DNA from: Pseudomonadota bacterium
GTDB lineage: Bacteria; Pseudomonadota; Alphaproteobacteria; Caulobacterales; Caulobacteraceae
NCBI GenBank assembly: GCA_020161365.1
Contig: JAIUNU010000005.1
Coordinates: 186,001 to 250,000, forward strand
DNA length: 64,000 nucleotides
Direction: 5' to 3'
The position numbers were made by a program, and so were the translations under genes. This document shows, in pieces, positions 1-8,264 of this stretch. The notes beneath the pieces were generated by a model. It was not told the DNA's origin. It did no database searches and saw only the letters and a program-made list of their open reading frames with translations. Each line of letters starts with the position of its first letter. Positions within the stretch are counted from its first letter, which is position 1.

Positions 1-158
1 GACTTTTGTTCCATTTGGTGGTTGCGTCGATGTCTTCCTGGCGTTAGACGCCCCGCTTTCGTTTTTTCAGTGCGCGTTCGTTGAACATGATCACCCTCCC
101 CCCTTGCGGTCTGTTCATCGCTTTTCACCCACTCAATCGGGGGACAGGAGACCACCGC

Positions 159-383
159 ATGAGCGCTCGCCTAGCGACCGCCGCCGCGCTCTCCGCGTCC
201 GATCGCGAAGAAGCCATGGCTGAAGTTCGCCAACTGATCACCGACCTGCGCGACGCCGCGCAGGACGGCCGTGAGTTGGCCCGCCGTTACGCCGACGTCC
301 TTCAGAACGTCGTCGATGAATATTGTGTCGAGTTCGAAAAGCGCGCCGAAGCCGCGCTCGCCCGTCTGGAGGCCGCCGCATGA
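159..383 (+). CDS. Small helical protein coupled to a TetR regulator
   Basis: A 74-residue protein of unknown function. The ATG follows a good ribosome binding site (GGACAGGAG), and an in-frame ATG at 81 lacks one. The sequence is rich in Ala, Glu and Arg and looks entirely alpha-helical, with no signal peptide or membrane segment. Its stop overlaps the next start as ATGA, so it is probably translated together with the TetR regulator. It could be a partner or modulator of that regulator; this rests on position only. Confidence 0.7.
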   Translation: MSARLATAAALSASDREEAMAEVRQLITDLRDAAQDGRELARRYADVLQNVVDEYCVEFEKRAEAALARLEAAA

Positions 384-1027
384 GCTTTGTGTCCGTCAAT
401 ATCGACCAGGGCTCTGAAACCCCGGTGAAGCTGACCCGCCGCGCGCTGGCCAAGCAACGCACCCGTGAGCGCGTCCTGGCCGCCGCCCGCCGCCTGTTCA
501 GCGAGCGCGGCTATGAGGGCGCCACGATCCGTGACATCGCCCAGGCCGCCGGCATGTCGACCGGCGCCGTGTTCGCCAGCTTCGCCGACAAGTCGGAGCT
601 GTTCGAAGAGATCCTCACGGCCGACTACGAAGTCATCTACGCCCAGATGACCCAGGCCGCCCGCACCGCCAAGACGGTGGACGAGGCGCTGCTGGGCCTG
701 TTCGGCGTGGCCTACAGCTTCCACCTGGAGCAACTGCCGCTGCTGCGCGCCAGCATCGCGGAGTCGTGGACCCGTTCGGAAGCCGCCGAGCGCCGGGCCC
801 GCAACGATCTCAAGCACATCTTCAAGCTCATCGGCGTGACCCTGCAGCGCGCGATCGACGAGGGGCAGCTCAAGAAGGATATCGACGCCAAGCTCTTGGC
901 CGAAATCACTTGGGACGTGTATGTCGCCAACTATCGCCGCGCCGTCTACGACGGCTGGTCGGTCGAGGCGCTGCTGGCGCGGCTTTCGGATCAGCTGAAG
1001 GTCATCTTCGCGGGCGCCCGCGCTTAG
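380..1027 (+). CDS. TetR/AcrR family transcriptional regulator
   Basis: A 215-residue TetR-type repressor. Residues about 18-65 form the helix-turn-helix domain, with the typical run RERVLAAARRLFSERGYEGA followed by the recognition-helix region AAGMSTGAVFASF. The rest is the helical ligand-binding and dimerisation domain. The start at 380 overlaps the stop of the upstream small gene (ATGA), which argues against the longer frame opening at 323. A second TetR gene of similar design follows about 80 bases later. Ligand and targets are unknown. Confidence 0.9.
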   Translation: MSFVSVNIDQGSETPVKLTRRALAKQRTRERVLAAARRLFSERGYEGATIRDIAQAAGMSTGAVFASFADKSELFEEILTADYEVIYAQMTQAARTAKTVDEALLGLFGVAYSFHLEQLPLLRASIAESWTRSEAAERRARNDLKHIFKLIGVTLQRAIDEGQLKKDIDAKLLAEITWDVYVANYRRAVYDGWSVEALLARLSDQLKVIFAGARA

Positions 1028-1038
1028 AAACAGACGGG

Positions 1039-1066
1039 GGCGCTCCGTTCGGGGGAGCGGAGCGCC
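1039..1066 (+). terminator. Hairpin after the first TetR gene
   Basis: Perfect 9-bp stem: GGCGCTCCG at 1039-1047 and CGGAGCGCC at 1058-1066. The following bases (TTCGATTTC) are only weakly T-rich, so this may be a poor intrinsic terminator or a stabilising hairpin. Confidence 0.45.
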
Positions 1067-1109
1067 TTCGATTTCAAGATTGACGCTGGCGTGTTCGAGG
1101 GGGGCGGGC

Positions 1110-1718
1110 TTGGGCGTAAGAGACGAGCAGAAGGCGGCGACGCGCGAGAAGGTTCTCGACGCCGCCAGAGACCTGTTCAACGACGTTGGCTACGAAGAGA
1201 CCACCATCCGCGCCATCGCGGAGCGGGCGGGCGTCTCGGTCGGCAGCGTCTTCACGACCTTCGCCTCAAAGGCGGAGGTGCTCAGCCATGTGATGACCCA
1301 CCGCCTGGACGAGCTCTACGCCGAGTTCGACCGGGTGATCCCGTTCCTGCGGGGCAGCACGGCCGACCGCCTGTGCTCGATCTTCGCCATTCACTACGCG
1401 TTCGAGACCCGGCGGGTGAAGCTGTTCCTGGCTCACATCGCCGCGTCCTATAATCCCAACAACGAAGCGGGCGTCACGCCCTACGGCCGCAATCCGCGCC
1501 TCAGCCAGATGCTGATCGACGTGCTGGAGGACGGCGTGCGCAAGGGTGAGGTGCGGTCCGATCTCGACCTTGGCCTGCTGGTCGACACCCTGAAGGCCGC
1601 CTACGCCTGGAACTACCGCATGGCCGCCGCCAAGGGCGGTGATCTCGCCGCCACCGAGATGTCGGCGGTGATGGATCGACAGATCGCGCTGATCGCCGAG
1701 GGCTGGAAGCCGCGGTAG
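1110..1718 (+). CDS. TetR/AcrR family transcriptional regulator
   Basis: About 202 residues. The N-terminal helix-turn-helix (REKVLDAARDLFNDVGYEET, then RAGVSVGSVFTTF) is closely similar in layout to the preceding TetR protein, and the C-terminal half is a divergent helical effector domain. No ATG is suitably placed. TTG at 1110 has a strong purine-rich site (GAGGGGGG) at the right distance; an upstream TTG at 1080 is the alternative. The two adjacent regulators look like diverged duplicates. Targets are unknown. Confidence 0.85.
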   Translation: MGVRDEQKAATREKVLDAARDLFNDVGYEETTIRAIAERAGVSVGSVFTTFASKAEVLSHVMTHRLDELYAEFDRVIPFLRGSTADRLCSIFAIHYAFETRRVKLFLAHIAASYNPNNEAGVTPYGRNPRLSQMLIDVLEDGVRKGEVRSDLDLGLLVDTLKAAYAWNYRMAAAKGGDLAATEMSAVMDRQIALIAEGWKPR

Positions 1719-1796
1719 GGGGCGCTGTTTCACGGGCCCCCTCGGATCGCTTACGGCCACGTTTGCGTTCAGGCCGGACAATCCATGGAGAGTCCG

Positions 1797-2024
1797 ATGA
1801 AACGCACCCTGTCCCTGTCCCTCGCGGCCCTGTTCGTGACCGGCGCTCTGGCCGCCTGCGACAAGGAAGCCGGCCGCAAGCAGGAGACGATCGGCAAGGT
1901 CGAGTCCGGCGTCGGCGAGATCGTCGGCGACAAGGACCTGAAGGCCGAGGGCCAGAAGGACAAGGTGGCCGGCAACCTCAAGCAGGGCGAGATCAAGGAC
2001 GCGATCAAGGACGCCAAGAAGTAG
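1797..2024 (+). CDS. CsbD-like lipoprotein
   Basis: About 75 residues. An N-terminal lipoprotein signal (basic start, hydrophobic core, lipobox LAAC) is followed by a short hydrophilic CsbD-like segment with the characteristic KVESGVGEIVGDKDLKAEG region and alternating Lys/Gly/Asp. CsbD proteins are stress-associated and usually cytoplasmic; here the lipobox predicts membrane anchoring in the periplasm. ATG at 1797 has GGAGAG four bases upstream and is preferred over the in-frame ATG at 1785. A role in envelope stress is inference. Confidence 0.8.
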   Translation: MKRTLSLSLAALFVTGALAACDKEAGRKQETIGKVESGVGEIVGDKDLKAEGQKDKVAGNLKQGEIKDAIKDAKK

Positions 2025-2061
2025 GCGGCTGATCTGGCGGCGCCTCGATAGGCTGTGGACC

Positions 2062-2176
2062 AATCCTCCCCCTAGCGGGGGAGGTGTCGGCGAAGCCGAC
2101 GGAGGGGGCAGAAGCCGGCTCGTCAGTTCTTCCCCCTCCGGCCTTCGGCCTCCTCCCCCTCTGGGGGGAGGATTTT
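2062..2176. repeat. GC-rich palindromic intergenic element
   Basis: About 115 bases with inverted outer ends (AATCCTCCCCC and GGGGGGAGGATTTT) and internal GGAGGGGG / CCCCCTCC runs. It sits between the convergent CsbD-like gene and the next minus-strand gene. It is related to, but not the same as, the elements at 4247, 7396 and 9966. Confidence 0.7.
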
Positions 2177-2206
2177 CCAACGTTCGCCATGGGTTGCGTG
2201 CAGCCC

Positions 2207-2536
2207 CTACAATCGCCCGCGTCCGCCGCCTTTCAGGCGATCGAGCCTTCGCTCAGTCGGCGGATTCGACGCTGGCATAGACGTCGCGACGGCGGCGAGC
2301 GCTGCGTCCAGCGCCGATCCCGCCGCCGCCCGCGGCGCGGGCCGTCTCTGGCCGCTCATCGCCGCGATCTTGCGGACGTTTGAGGCCATTTCCCCGCACG
2401 CTTTGACCTTGTCACGGGCCTTGCGCAGCACGGCGGGGTCATCGCTGGCCTCGATCATGGCCCAGGCGGCGTCGATCGCCGCCATCAGCTTGGCCTGTAT
2501 CCGGGCGCACCAGGTTTCGGAGGTCGTCTGGGTCAT
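2207..2536 (-). CDS. Hypothetical helical protein
   Basis: A 109-residue protein of unknown function, starting at the ATG at 2536 (MTQTTSETWC). The first ~75 residues are helical, with a pattern of charged and Ala residues (WAMIEASDDPAVLRKARDKV). The tail is Pro/Ala/Arg-rich and looks disordered. No signal peptide, membrane segment or enzyme motif is visible. The longer frame reaching 2725 has unlikely composition and runs into the upstream region of the divergent peptidase gene. Confidence 0.6.
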   Translation of the reverse strand: MTQTTSETWCARIQAKLMAAIDAAWAMIEASDDPAVLRKARDKVKACGEMASNVRKIAAMSGQRRPAPRAAAGSALDAALAAVATSMPASNPPTERRLDRLKGGGRGRL

Positions 2537-2754
2537 GGCGCCAGCATGAGGCCACGCCGGAGGCCGGGGATAAGAAACCTGCGTTTTCCTGTAAGGCCTT
2601 GAATTTCCTGGATCTGATCCGAAGAAGAACGGGGATTGAGCCCGTCCACGTCGCGACCCTGTGGATAACTTTCGCTGCGTCGCCGCCGCAGGGGCAGGAT
2701 TGCCAGCCGCGCGCGCCGGTCGCACAGTCCCCTCAATGGTTCGGGGAGAGTGTT

Positions 2755-4233
2755 ATGGGTATCGGGGGCAAGGTCGCGCTGACGGCCGTGGGATTGGTGC
2801 TGGCCGTGAGCGCCGTGGTGGCGGTGCGCACCGCGACATTCCAGGCGCCGGCCCAGGCCGATCCCGCCGCCGCCAAGCTGGCGCCGGCCCGTCCGGTCGA
2901 CGTCGCCAGGGCCGCCGACCACCTGGCCCAGGCCATCCGCTTCCAGACCATCAGCCACCAGGACCGCGCCGAGGACCAGCCGGCCGAGTGGGACAAGCTG
3001 CACGCCTGGCTGCAGGCCACCTATCCGCTGGCCCACAAGGCCATGACCCGCGAGGTCGTGGGCGGCCATGGCCTGGTCTACACCTGGACCGGCTCGAATC
3101 CCGCCCTGCCGCCGATCGTGCTGATGGCCCACCAGGACGTGGTGCCGGTCACCCCCGGCAGCGAAGGCCAGTGGACTCACCCGCCCTTCGCCGGCGTGGT
3201 GGCCGACGGCAAGGTCTGGGGGCGCGGGGCGATCGACGACAAGGGTTCGCTGGTCACCATCTTCGAGGCGCTGGAAAACGTCGCGGCCGGCGGCTTCAAG
3301 CCGGTGCGGACCGTGATCATCGTCAGCGGCCATGACGAGGAGGTGCGCGGCGAGGGCGCCCGGGCGGCGGCGGCGCTTCTGAAGTCGCGCAACGTCAAGG
3401 CTCAGTTCGTGCTGGACGAGGGCATGGCGGTGGTCGCCGACCATCCGGTCACCGGCAAGCCCGCGGCCATCGTCGGCGTGGCCGAGAAGGGCTATGCGAC
3501 CCTGAAGGTCACCGCCCCGGCCGTCGGCGGCCACTCGTCGGCCCCGCCCAAGGACGGCGGCGGCGTCGTCACCCTGGCCAAGGCCGTGCAGGCGATCCAC
3601 GACAACCCCTTCCCGATGAAGTTCGAGGGACCGGGCGCGGACATGCTGAAGGCGATCGCGCCCCACGCCTCGCCGGTGGTGAAGATCTTCGCGGCGAACA
3701 CCTGGCTGTTCTCGTCGCTGCTGGTGAACGTCACGGCCAAGAGCCCGGCGGGCGCAGCCATGCTGCACACCACCATCGCGCCGACCATGCTCAAGGGCTC
3801 TCCCAAGGAGAACGTCCTGCCGCAGGACGCCACCGCCTGGATCAACTACCGCATCGCGCCGGGCGACAGCTCCGACAAGGTGATGGCCAAGGCCAAGGAA
3901 GCGGTCGGCGATCTGCCCGTCGAACTGGCCTTCCAGGGCAACCGTAACGAGCCCTCGGCCGTGTCGTCGACCGAGTCCGACGCCTGGAAGACCCTCGCGG
4001 GCCTGGCCGCCGACGAGAGCAAGGCCCCGGTCGTGCCGGGCCTCGTCACCGCCGGCACCGACAGCCGCTACATGGGCGGGGTCTCGAGCGACGTCTACCG
4101 CTTCCAGCCGCTGGTGCTCACCGTCGACGGCACCAAGGTGATCCACGGCACCGATGAGCACATCAGCCTCGACAATGTTGAGCGCATGGTCCGCTTCTAT
4201 CAGCGCCTGGTGGAGACGGCGGGGTCGCGCTAG
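2755..4233 (+). CDS. M20 family zinc peptidase, carboxypeptidase S-like
   Basis: A 492-residue metallopeptidase of the M20 family, closest in layout to carboxypeptidase S/PM20D1-type enzymes, which hydrolyse N-acyl amino acids or dipeptides. An N-terminal hydrophobic segment (about residues 7-25) suggests export or membrane anchoring. Two-zinc-site motifs are in order: MAHQDVVPV (His near 126), GAIDDKGS (Asp near 161), GHDEEVRGEG (catalytic Glu pair near 195), AGTDSRYM and a late IHGTDEH. A dimerisation domain lies between. The start at 2755 has GGGGAGAG upstream; the frame is open further upstream but without a good site. The substrate is not predictable. Confidence 0.9.
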   Translation: MGIGGKVALTAVGLVLAVSAVVAVRTATFQAPAQADPAAAKLAPARPVDVARAADHLAQAIRFQTISHQDRAEDQPAEWDKLHAWLQATYPLAHKAMTREVVGGHGLVYTWTGSNPALPPIVLMAHQDVVPVTPGSEGQWTHPPFAGVVADGKVWGRGAIDDKGSLVTIFEALENVAAGGFKPVRTVIIVSGHDEEVRGEGARAAAALLKSRNVKAQFVLDEGMAVVADHPVTGKPAAIVGVAEKGYATLKVTAPAVGGHSSAPPKDGGGVVTLAKAVQAIHDNPFPMKFEGPGADMLKAIAPHASPVVKIFAANTWLFSSLLVNVTAKSPAGAAMLHTTIAPTMLKGSPKENVLPQDATAWINYRIAPGDSSDKVMAKAKEAVGDLPVELAFQGNRNEPSAVSSTESDAWKTLAGLAADESKAPVVPGLVTAGTDSRYMGGVSSDVYRFQPLVLTVDGTKVIHGTDEHISLDNVERMVRFYQRLVETAGSR

Positions 4234-4246
4234 GGGGCTTGAGCTC

Positions 4247-4384
4247 AGCGCCCCCTCCGTCACGCGGCTTGCGCCGCGCGCCACCTCCCCCGCAAGCGGG
4301 GCAGGAGGGGGAGCCGCATCCTCCTCACCCGTGGAACGGGGGAGGTGGCGCGGCGCCGATAGGCGACGTGACGGAGGGGGCGCT
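4247..4384. repeat. Palindromic intergenic element, family A
   Basis: About 138 bases bounded by perfect inverted ends: AGCGCCCCCTCCGTCACG at 4247 and its reverse complement ending at 4384. Inside are the paired blocks CCACCTCCCCCGCAAGCGGG and CGGGGGAGGTGGCGCG. The same ends and core recur at 7396-7525 and 9966-10098. No open reading frame or transposase is present. Confidence 0.85.
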
Positions 4385-4441
4385 GCTAAGTTAAGAACGC
4401 TGTTACTCCGCTCGTAGCGTCGTGAAACCGCAATCAACTTG

Positions 4442-5557
4442 ATGCACAGCCTGGCCATGCCCGACGACGCCTCCAAGCCGATCAAAGCCCCCGCCGACAC
4501 GTTCGGCGAAGGTTTCGTCTGGGACGCCTGGTACGTGGCGGCCCTGTCGCCGGACCTGAAGCCGGGCACGAAGTCCAAGCGCGAGTATCTGGGCGAGCCG
4601 GTGCTGCTGGGCCGCACGCGCGGCGGCGAAGTCTACGCCATCCGCGACATCTGTCCCCACCGCGCCGCCGCCCTGTCGGCCGGCCGGCTGGTGCGCGAGG
4701 CCGACGGGACCGACAGTGTCGAGTGCCCCTATCACGGCTGGCGGTTCGGACCCGACGGCGCCTGCACCGCGATCCCGTCCCTGACCGCCGACAGCGACTT
4801 CGACATCGCCAAGGTGCGGGTGCGCCGCTATCCGATCGTCGAGGCGCAGGGCCTGGTGTGGATCTGGATGTCGTCCAACCCGCGCTTCGACGGGGAGCCG
4901 CCCGAGCCGCCGCCGGTGATCCCGGGCGTGGTGGGCGGCAAGCCCAAGCTCGTCGATCACCTGGACTACGACATCCATATCGACCACGCCGTGCTGGGCC
5001 TGATCGACCCGGCCCACGGCCCTTACGTCCATCAGCAGTGGTGGTGGCGCACCAAGACCAGCCAGCACGAGAAGAAGAAGTGCTTCGCGCCCAGCGAGGC
5101 CGGCTTCACCATGGTGCGGCACGAGCCGTCCAAGAACTCCAAGGCCTACGCCATCCTGGGCGGCGAGCCGCTGACCGAGATCACCTTCCGCCTGCCGGGC
5201 CTGCGCTGGGAGCATGTGACGGTCGGCGAGAAACAGGTGCTGGCCCTGTCGGCCATGACCCCGATCAACGCCCACAAGACCCGGATGAACCAGATCATGT
5301 GGTCGGATCACTGGGCGTTTACGGCGCTCTATCCGCTCATCCGCATCGCCGCCCGCGCCTTCCTGCGCCAGGACGGCAAGATCGTCGAGAACCAGACCCC
5401 GGGCCTCAAGTGCAACCCGCCCCTGATGTGGGTGGGCGACGCCGACCAGCAGGCCCGCTGGTACCACCAGTGTAAGCGCGAATGGAACGCCAGCCGCCGC
5501 GAGGGCCGGCCGTTCGTCAACCCGGTCAAGGACCAGACGCTGCGCTGGCGGACGTGA
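4442..5557 (+). CDS. Rieske [2Fe-2S] aromatic ring-hydroxylating oxygenase
   Basis: A 371-residue non-heme iron oxygenase subunit. The Rieske cluster motif is CPH at about residues 72-74 and CPYH about 24 residues later. The catalytic domain carries the mononuclear-iron signature IDPAHGPYVH (Asp and two His). Such enzymes need a separate ferredoxin/reductase, and none is encoded next to it. The length fits the single-subunit VanA/phenoxybenzoate type. The start could be ATG 4442 or ATG 4457; neither has a clear ribosome binding site. Substrate unknown. Confidence 0.9.
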   Translation: MHSLAMPDDASKPIKAPADTFGEGFVWDAWYVAALSPDLKPGTKSKREYLGEPVLLGRTRGGEVYAIRDICPHRAAALSAGRLVREADGTDSVECPYHGWRFGPDGACTAIPSLTADSDFDIAKVRVRRYPIVEAQGLVWIWMSSNPRFDGEPPEPPPVIPGVVGGKPKLVDHLDYDIHIDHAVLGLIDPAHGPYVHQQWWWRTKTSQHEKKKCFAPSEAGFTMVRHEPSKNSKAYAILGGEPLTEITFRLPGLRWEHVTVGEKQVLALSAMTPINAHKTRMNQIMWSDHWAFTALYPLIRIAARAFLRQDGKIVENQTPGLKCNPPLMWVGDADQQARWYHQCKREWNASRREGRPFVNPVKDQTLRWRT

Positions 5558-5572
5558 GGGCTTCCTGAAACC

Positions 5573-5702
5573 CGACCTCCCCGGCGAACGCCGGGGCCCA
5601 GATTCATCCGGGGCGGCTGGGGATGATGCGACATCACGCGGCGTCTGTTGGATAGATGCTGGTGGGCTCGATCTGGATCCCGGCGTTCGCCGGGAAGGTC
5701 GG
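5573..5702. repeat. Palindromic intergenic element, family B
   Basis: Inverted pair about 100 bases apart: CCGGCGAACGCCGGGGCCCAGAT near 5581, given here as arms around 5573-5605, and ATCTGGATCCCGGCG followed by TTCGCCGGGAAGGTCG at 5671-5702. Each arm is itself a short palindrome (CCCGGCG-TTCGCCGGG). No coding potential. Confidence 0.7.
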
Positions 5703-5750
5703 CTATATGGGGGGAGGTGGGAGACAGTTCGCGACCCAGGGCGGACTTTG

Positions 5751-5889
5751 CCTCCCTCTCCTCTAGGGAGAGGGAGGGGCCCGCCGCGAAGCGGTGGGAG
5801 GGAGAGGGGTTACGAGGGCTGACGGCGTGCCGGCGCTCCGTCGGACGCTGTAACCCCTCTCCCCAACCCTCTCCCTCTGGGAGAGGGAA
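5751..5889. repeat. Palindromic intergenic element, family C
   Basis: About 139 bases with inverted outer runs CCTCTCCTCTAGGGAGAGGG and CCCTCTCCCTCTGGGAGAGG, plus internal GGAGAGGGGTTAC / GTAACCCCTCTCC arms. It lies directly before the CPBP protease gene, and its purine-rich right end precedes a possible ATG at 5892. Confidence 0.7.
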
Positions 5890-6023
5890 CAATGACCGAC
5901 ATCCACCCCGAACAGCCGATTACAATGTCCGCTGCCGGGCCGGCCGCCGACCCATTGCCAGCGTCGGTTTATCCAATCATTTCAGGGCGGGAATCACGGA
6001 GCTTGGCTGAGGTTCGGGAAGCG

Positions 6024-6545
6024 ATGATGGCGCATAGTTTGGACCTCTACCGCCACCGCCTCCTCACCAGCCTGCGCACCCTGCCGACCGCGCGGCAGTG
6101 GCTGTTCTGCCTGATGGTCTCCGCCGTCACCCTGGCGACCATGGCGGTGATCGGCTTCTCGACCGGGCTCTATCAGCTGACGCCGACCCAGCCGGGCCTA
6201 GCCTGGCGGATGCTAACGGTGATCATGATCCCGGCCCTGGGCGAGGAGCTGCCCTTCCGCGCCGTCCTGACGCCGGGGCCGGGCGAGGGGCGGCGGCCGT
6301 GGGTCGAGGTCGGGGTCGCCATCGGCCTCTATGTGCTGTGGCATGTGGTCGAGGCCCTGACCTTCCTGCCCAACGCCGCGCCGGTGTTCCTGCGGCCTGA
6401 CTTCCTGCTGTGCTGCGCGGTGCTGGGGCTGGGCTGCGCGGTGACCAAGCGGGTGACCGGTTCGGTCTGGCCGGCGGTGCTGTTGCACTGGGCGCTGGTG
6501 GTGGTCTGGCAGACCTGGCTGGGCGGGGTCAGCGCGCTGGGGTGA
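6024..6545 (+). CDS. CPBP (Abi/CAAX-like) intramembrane metalloprotease
   Basis: About 173 residues with four or more hydrophobic helices. The family motifs are visible: GEELPFR (EExxxR), LWHVVEAL (His-containing helix) and the last helix with LLHWAL. CPBP proteins are membrane glutamate/metal-type proteases or bacteriocin-immunity-like proteins. I chose ATG 6024 (GGGAAG upstream, start of typical sequence). An in-frame ATG at 5892 would add 44 residues of atypical composition and lies at the edge of a repeat element. Target unknown. Confidence 0.75.
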   Translation: MMAHSLDLYRHRLLTSLRTLPTARQWLFCLMVSAVTLATMAVIGFSTGLYQLTPTQPGLAWRMLTVIMIPALGEELPFRAVLTPGPGEGRRPWVEVGVAIGLYVLWHVVEALTFLPNAAPVFLRPDFLLCCAVLGLGCAVTKRVTGSVWPAVLLHWALVVVWQTWLGGVSALG

Positions 6546-6555
6546 CCCGCGCCCA

Positions 6556-6594
6556 CGAAAAAGCCCGCCCGGTCATGGGGGGACCGGACGGGCT
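6556..6594 (-). terminator. Rho-independent terminator of the glycine-zipper/SH3 gene
   Basis: Near-perfect 13-bp stem, AGCCCGCCCGGTC with GACCGGACGGGCT, at 6562-6594. Reading on the minus strand it is followed by a T run (complement of AAAAA at 6558-6562). It lies about 90 bases after the stop at 6682. Confidence 0.8.
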
Positions 6595-6681
6595 CTCTTC
6601 TCGGAACGCGGCCAGAGGGACGGAGCGGACGCGCCCCGAAAGCTCGGCGAGGGGGTTAGCCCTCGATCGCTCTAGCCCCGC

Positions 6682-7254
6682 TTAGGCGCGGTAGACGTAG
6701 GCGCTGGAGACGTAGCCGACGCCGACGCCGTCCTGGCCAACCAGGATCCACTTGCCGTCACCGGTGCGGCCCAGGGCCTGGAAGGTCGTGCCCGACTCCA
6801 CCGCGCCCAGGCGCTCGCCCCGGGTGGAGGCCGAAGCCCGCAGGTTGACGGTCGAGCGGGCGACCATCTTCTTCTCGATCTTCACCAGCGGCGCGGCCTG
6901 GACCGTCTGGGCGTAGCGGTAGCCGCCCGACTTGTAGATCCCGCCGACCTCCTGGGCCGCGTCGGTCTTCTGCATCTTGCAGCCGACCAGCGAACCGGCG
7001 CCCGCGCCGACCACGGCGCCGATGGCCGTGCCCGTGCGCTGGTCGTTCTTGGCCAGGTTCGAGCCGGCCGCGGCGCCCAGCAGGGCCCCGACGACGGCGC
7101 CGATCTCCTGCTTCTTGCCCGAGGCCTTGCAGCCGACGACGCCGCCCAGCTTCTCGTCCATGGCGTGGGCGGCGGGCGCGGCGGTCATCGCCAGAGCGGT
7201 GGCGGCGGCGCCCAGGGTCAGGGTGATCGTCTTGATCTTGGTCGTGATGGTCAT
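6682..7254 (-). CDS. Exported glycine-zipper protein with C-terminal SH3b domain
   Basis: A 190-residue envelope protein. A Sec signal peptide (about residues 1-30, ending AAPAAHA) is followed by a double glycine-zipper segment (IGAVVGALLGAAAGS and AIGAVVGAGAGSLVG) of the kind that inserts into or spans the outer membrane. It ends in an SH3b domain (about residues 120-190; STVNLRASASTRGERLG). Two Cys flank the zipper segment. SH3b domains often bind peptidoglycan, so it may tie the wall to the outer membrane; this is inference. The start at 7254 follows AAGGACC on the minus strand. Confidence 0.85.
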   Translation of the reverse strand: MTITTKIKTITLTLGAAATALAMTAAPAAHAMDEKLGGVVGCKASGKKQEIGAVVGALLGAAAGSNLAKNDQRTGTAIGAVVGAGAGSLVGCKMQKTDAAQEVGGIYKSGGYRYAQTVQAAPLVKIEKKMVARSTVNLRASASTRGERLGAVESGTTFQALGRTGDGKWILVGQDGVGVGYVSSAYVYRA

Positions 7255-7395
7255 GGTCTTGGTCCTTCGTCCCTTTGAAAACTCACCGGGGTCAGCAACC
7301 CCGTGAGACGCACCATGGCAGGACCAAGCTGAACGGTTGCGCGGACCGCTCTGGCAGATTTCGTTCATGTTGGATTTTTTTGGGGAGGGGCGGGC

Positions 7396-7525
7396 GCGCC
7401 CCCTCCGTCTCGTCGCTGCGCGCCGATCCACCTCCCCCGCAAGCAGGGGAGGAGAAGGTTCTTCCTCACCCGTGACACGGGGGAGGTGGCGCGATGCGGA
7501 TACGCATCGTGACGGAGGGGGCGCT
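7396..7525. repeat. Palindromic intergenic element, family A
   Basis: About 130 bases with ends GCGCCCCCTCCGTC and GACGGAGGGGGCGC and core CCACCTCCCCCGCAAGC / GGGGGAGGTGGCGCGATGCG. Same family as 4247-4384 and 9966-10098. It lies just downstream of the GST gene. Confidence 0.85.
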
Positions 7526-7533
7526 TGGTCGCC

Positions 7534-8160
7534 CTAGGCCCCCAGCGCGTAGGGCCCGCCCTTGTCGAGCGCGGTCTTCCAGGCCGGGCGGGCGTGCATG
7601 CGGCCGATCCAAGCGGCCATGTTCGGATAGTCGGCCAGCTTGCCCATGGCCTTGGCGACCTCGGGCACGAAGCTCATCTGGATGTCGGCGCCGGTGAGGC
7701 TGTCGCCCACGAAGAACTCACGGCCGGCCAGGCTCTGGTCGACATACGACAGGTGGTTGGCGATCTCGGACTGGATGCGCGGGTGCAGCGGCGCGCCGGC
7801 CTCGCCCAGGCGGCCGACATACATGTTGAGCATCAGCGGCAGCATGGCCGAGCCCTCGGCGTAGTGCAGCCACTGCTGGTAGCGGTCATAGTCGGCGCTG
7901 GCCGCGTCCGGGGCTAGGCGACCGCCGCCGTGGCGACGGATCACGTAGTCGATGATCGCGCCGGACTCGATGACGACGAGATCGCCGTCCTGGATCACCG
8001 GCGACTTGCCCAGCGGGTGGACGTCGGTCAGCGACGGCGGCGCCAGGCGGGTTTGCGGATCGCGCTTGTGCTGGACGATCTCGTAGGGGAGCGACAGCTC
8101 CTCCAGAAGCCACAGGATCCGCTGCGAGCGCGACTCGTTGAGGTGGTGGACCTTGAGCAC
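7534..8160 (-). CDS. Glutathione S-transferase family protein
   Basis: A 208-residue cytosolic GST. Residues 1-80 form the thioredoxin-like domain (SRSQRILWLLEELSLPYE; then LGKSPVI with the cis-Pro and IESGAII for glutathione binding). Residues about 90-208 form the helical domain, with SLTGADIQMSF. It probably conjugates or reduces electrophiles; the substrate cannot be read from sequence. It is divergent from the acyl-CoA dehydrogenase gene, and the two share a roughly 100-base intergenic region. Confidence 0.9.
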   Translation of the reverse strand: MLKVHHLNESRSQRILWLLEELSLPYEIVQHKRDPQTRLAPPSLTDVHPLGKSPVIQDGDLVVIESGAIIDYVIRRHGGGRLAPDAASADYDRYQQWLHYAEGSAMLPLMLNMYVGRLGEAGAPLHPRIQSEIANHLSYVDQSLAGREFFVGDSLTGADIQMSFVPEVAKAMGKLADYPNMAAWIGRMHARPAWKTALDKGGPYALGA

Positions 8161-8264
8161 GTTTCATCCCCTATTTTGTGGTTATGCTGCATTGCGGCAT
8201 TGCTCGCAGGTGCGAAAAGAGCCACAGTGAAAGAAAACAACTGTTTGGGCGCGGGGAGCAAGCC

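Noticed and set aside
2533..4617. 694-residue minus-strand frame
   Set aside because: Antisense to the M20 peptidase gene, low-complexity His/Arg/Gly composition, crosses a repeat element; a GC-rich shadow.
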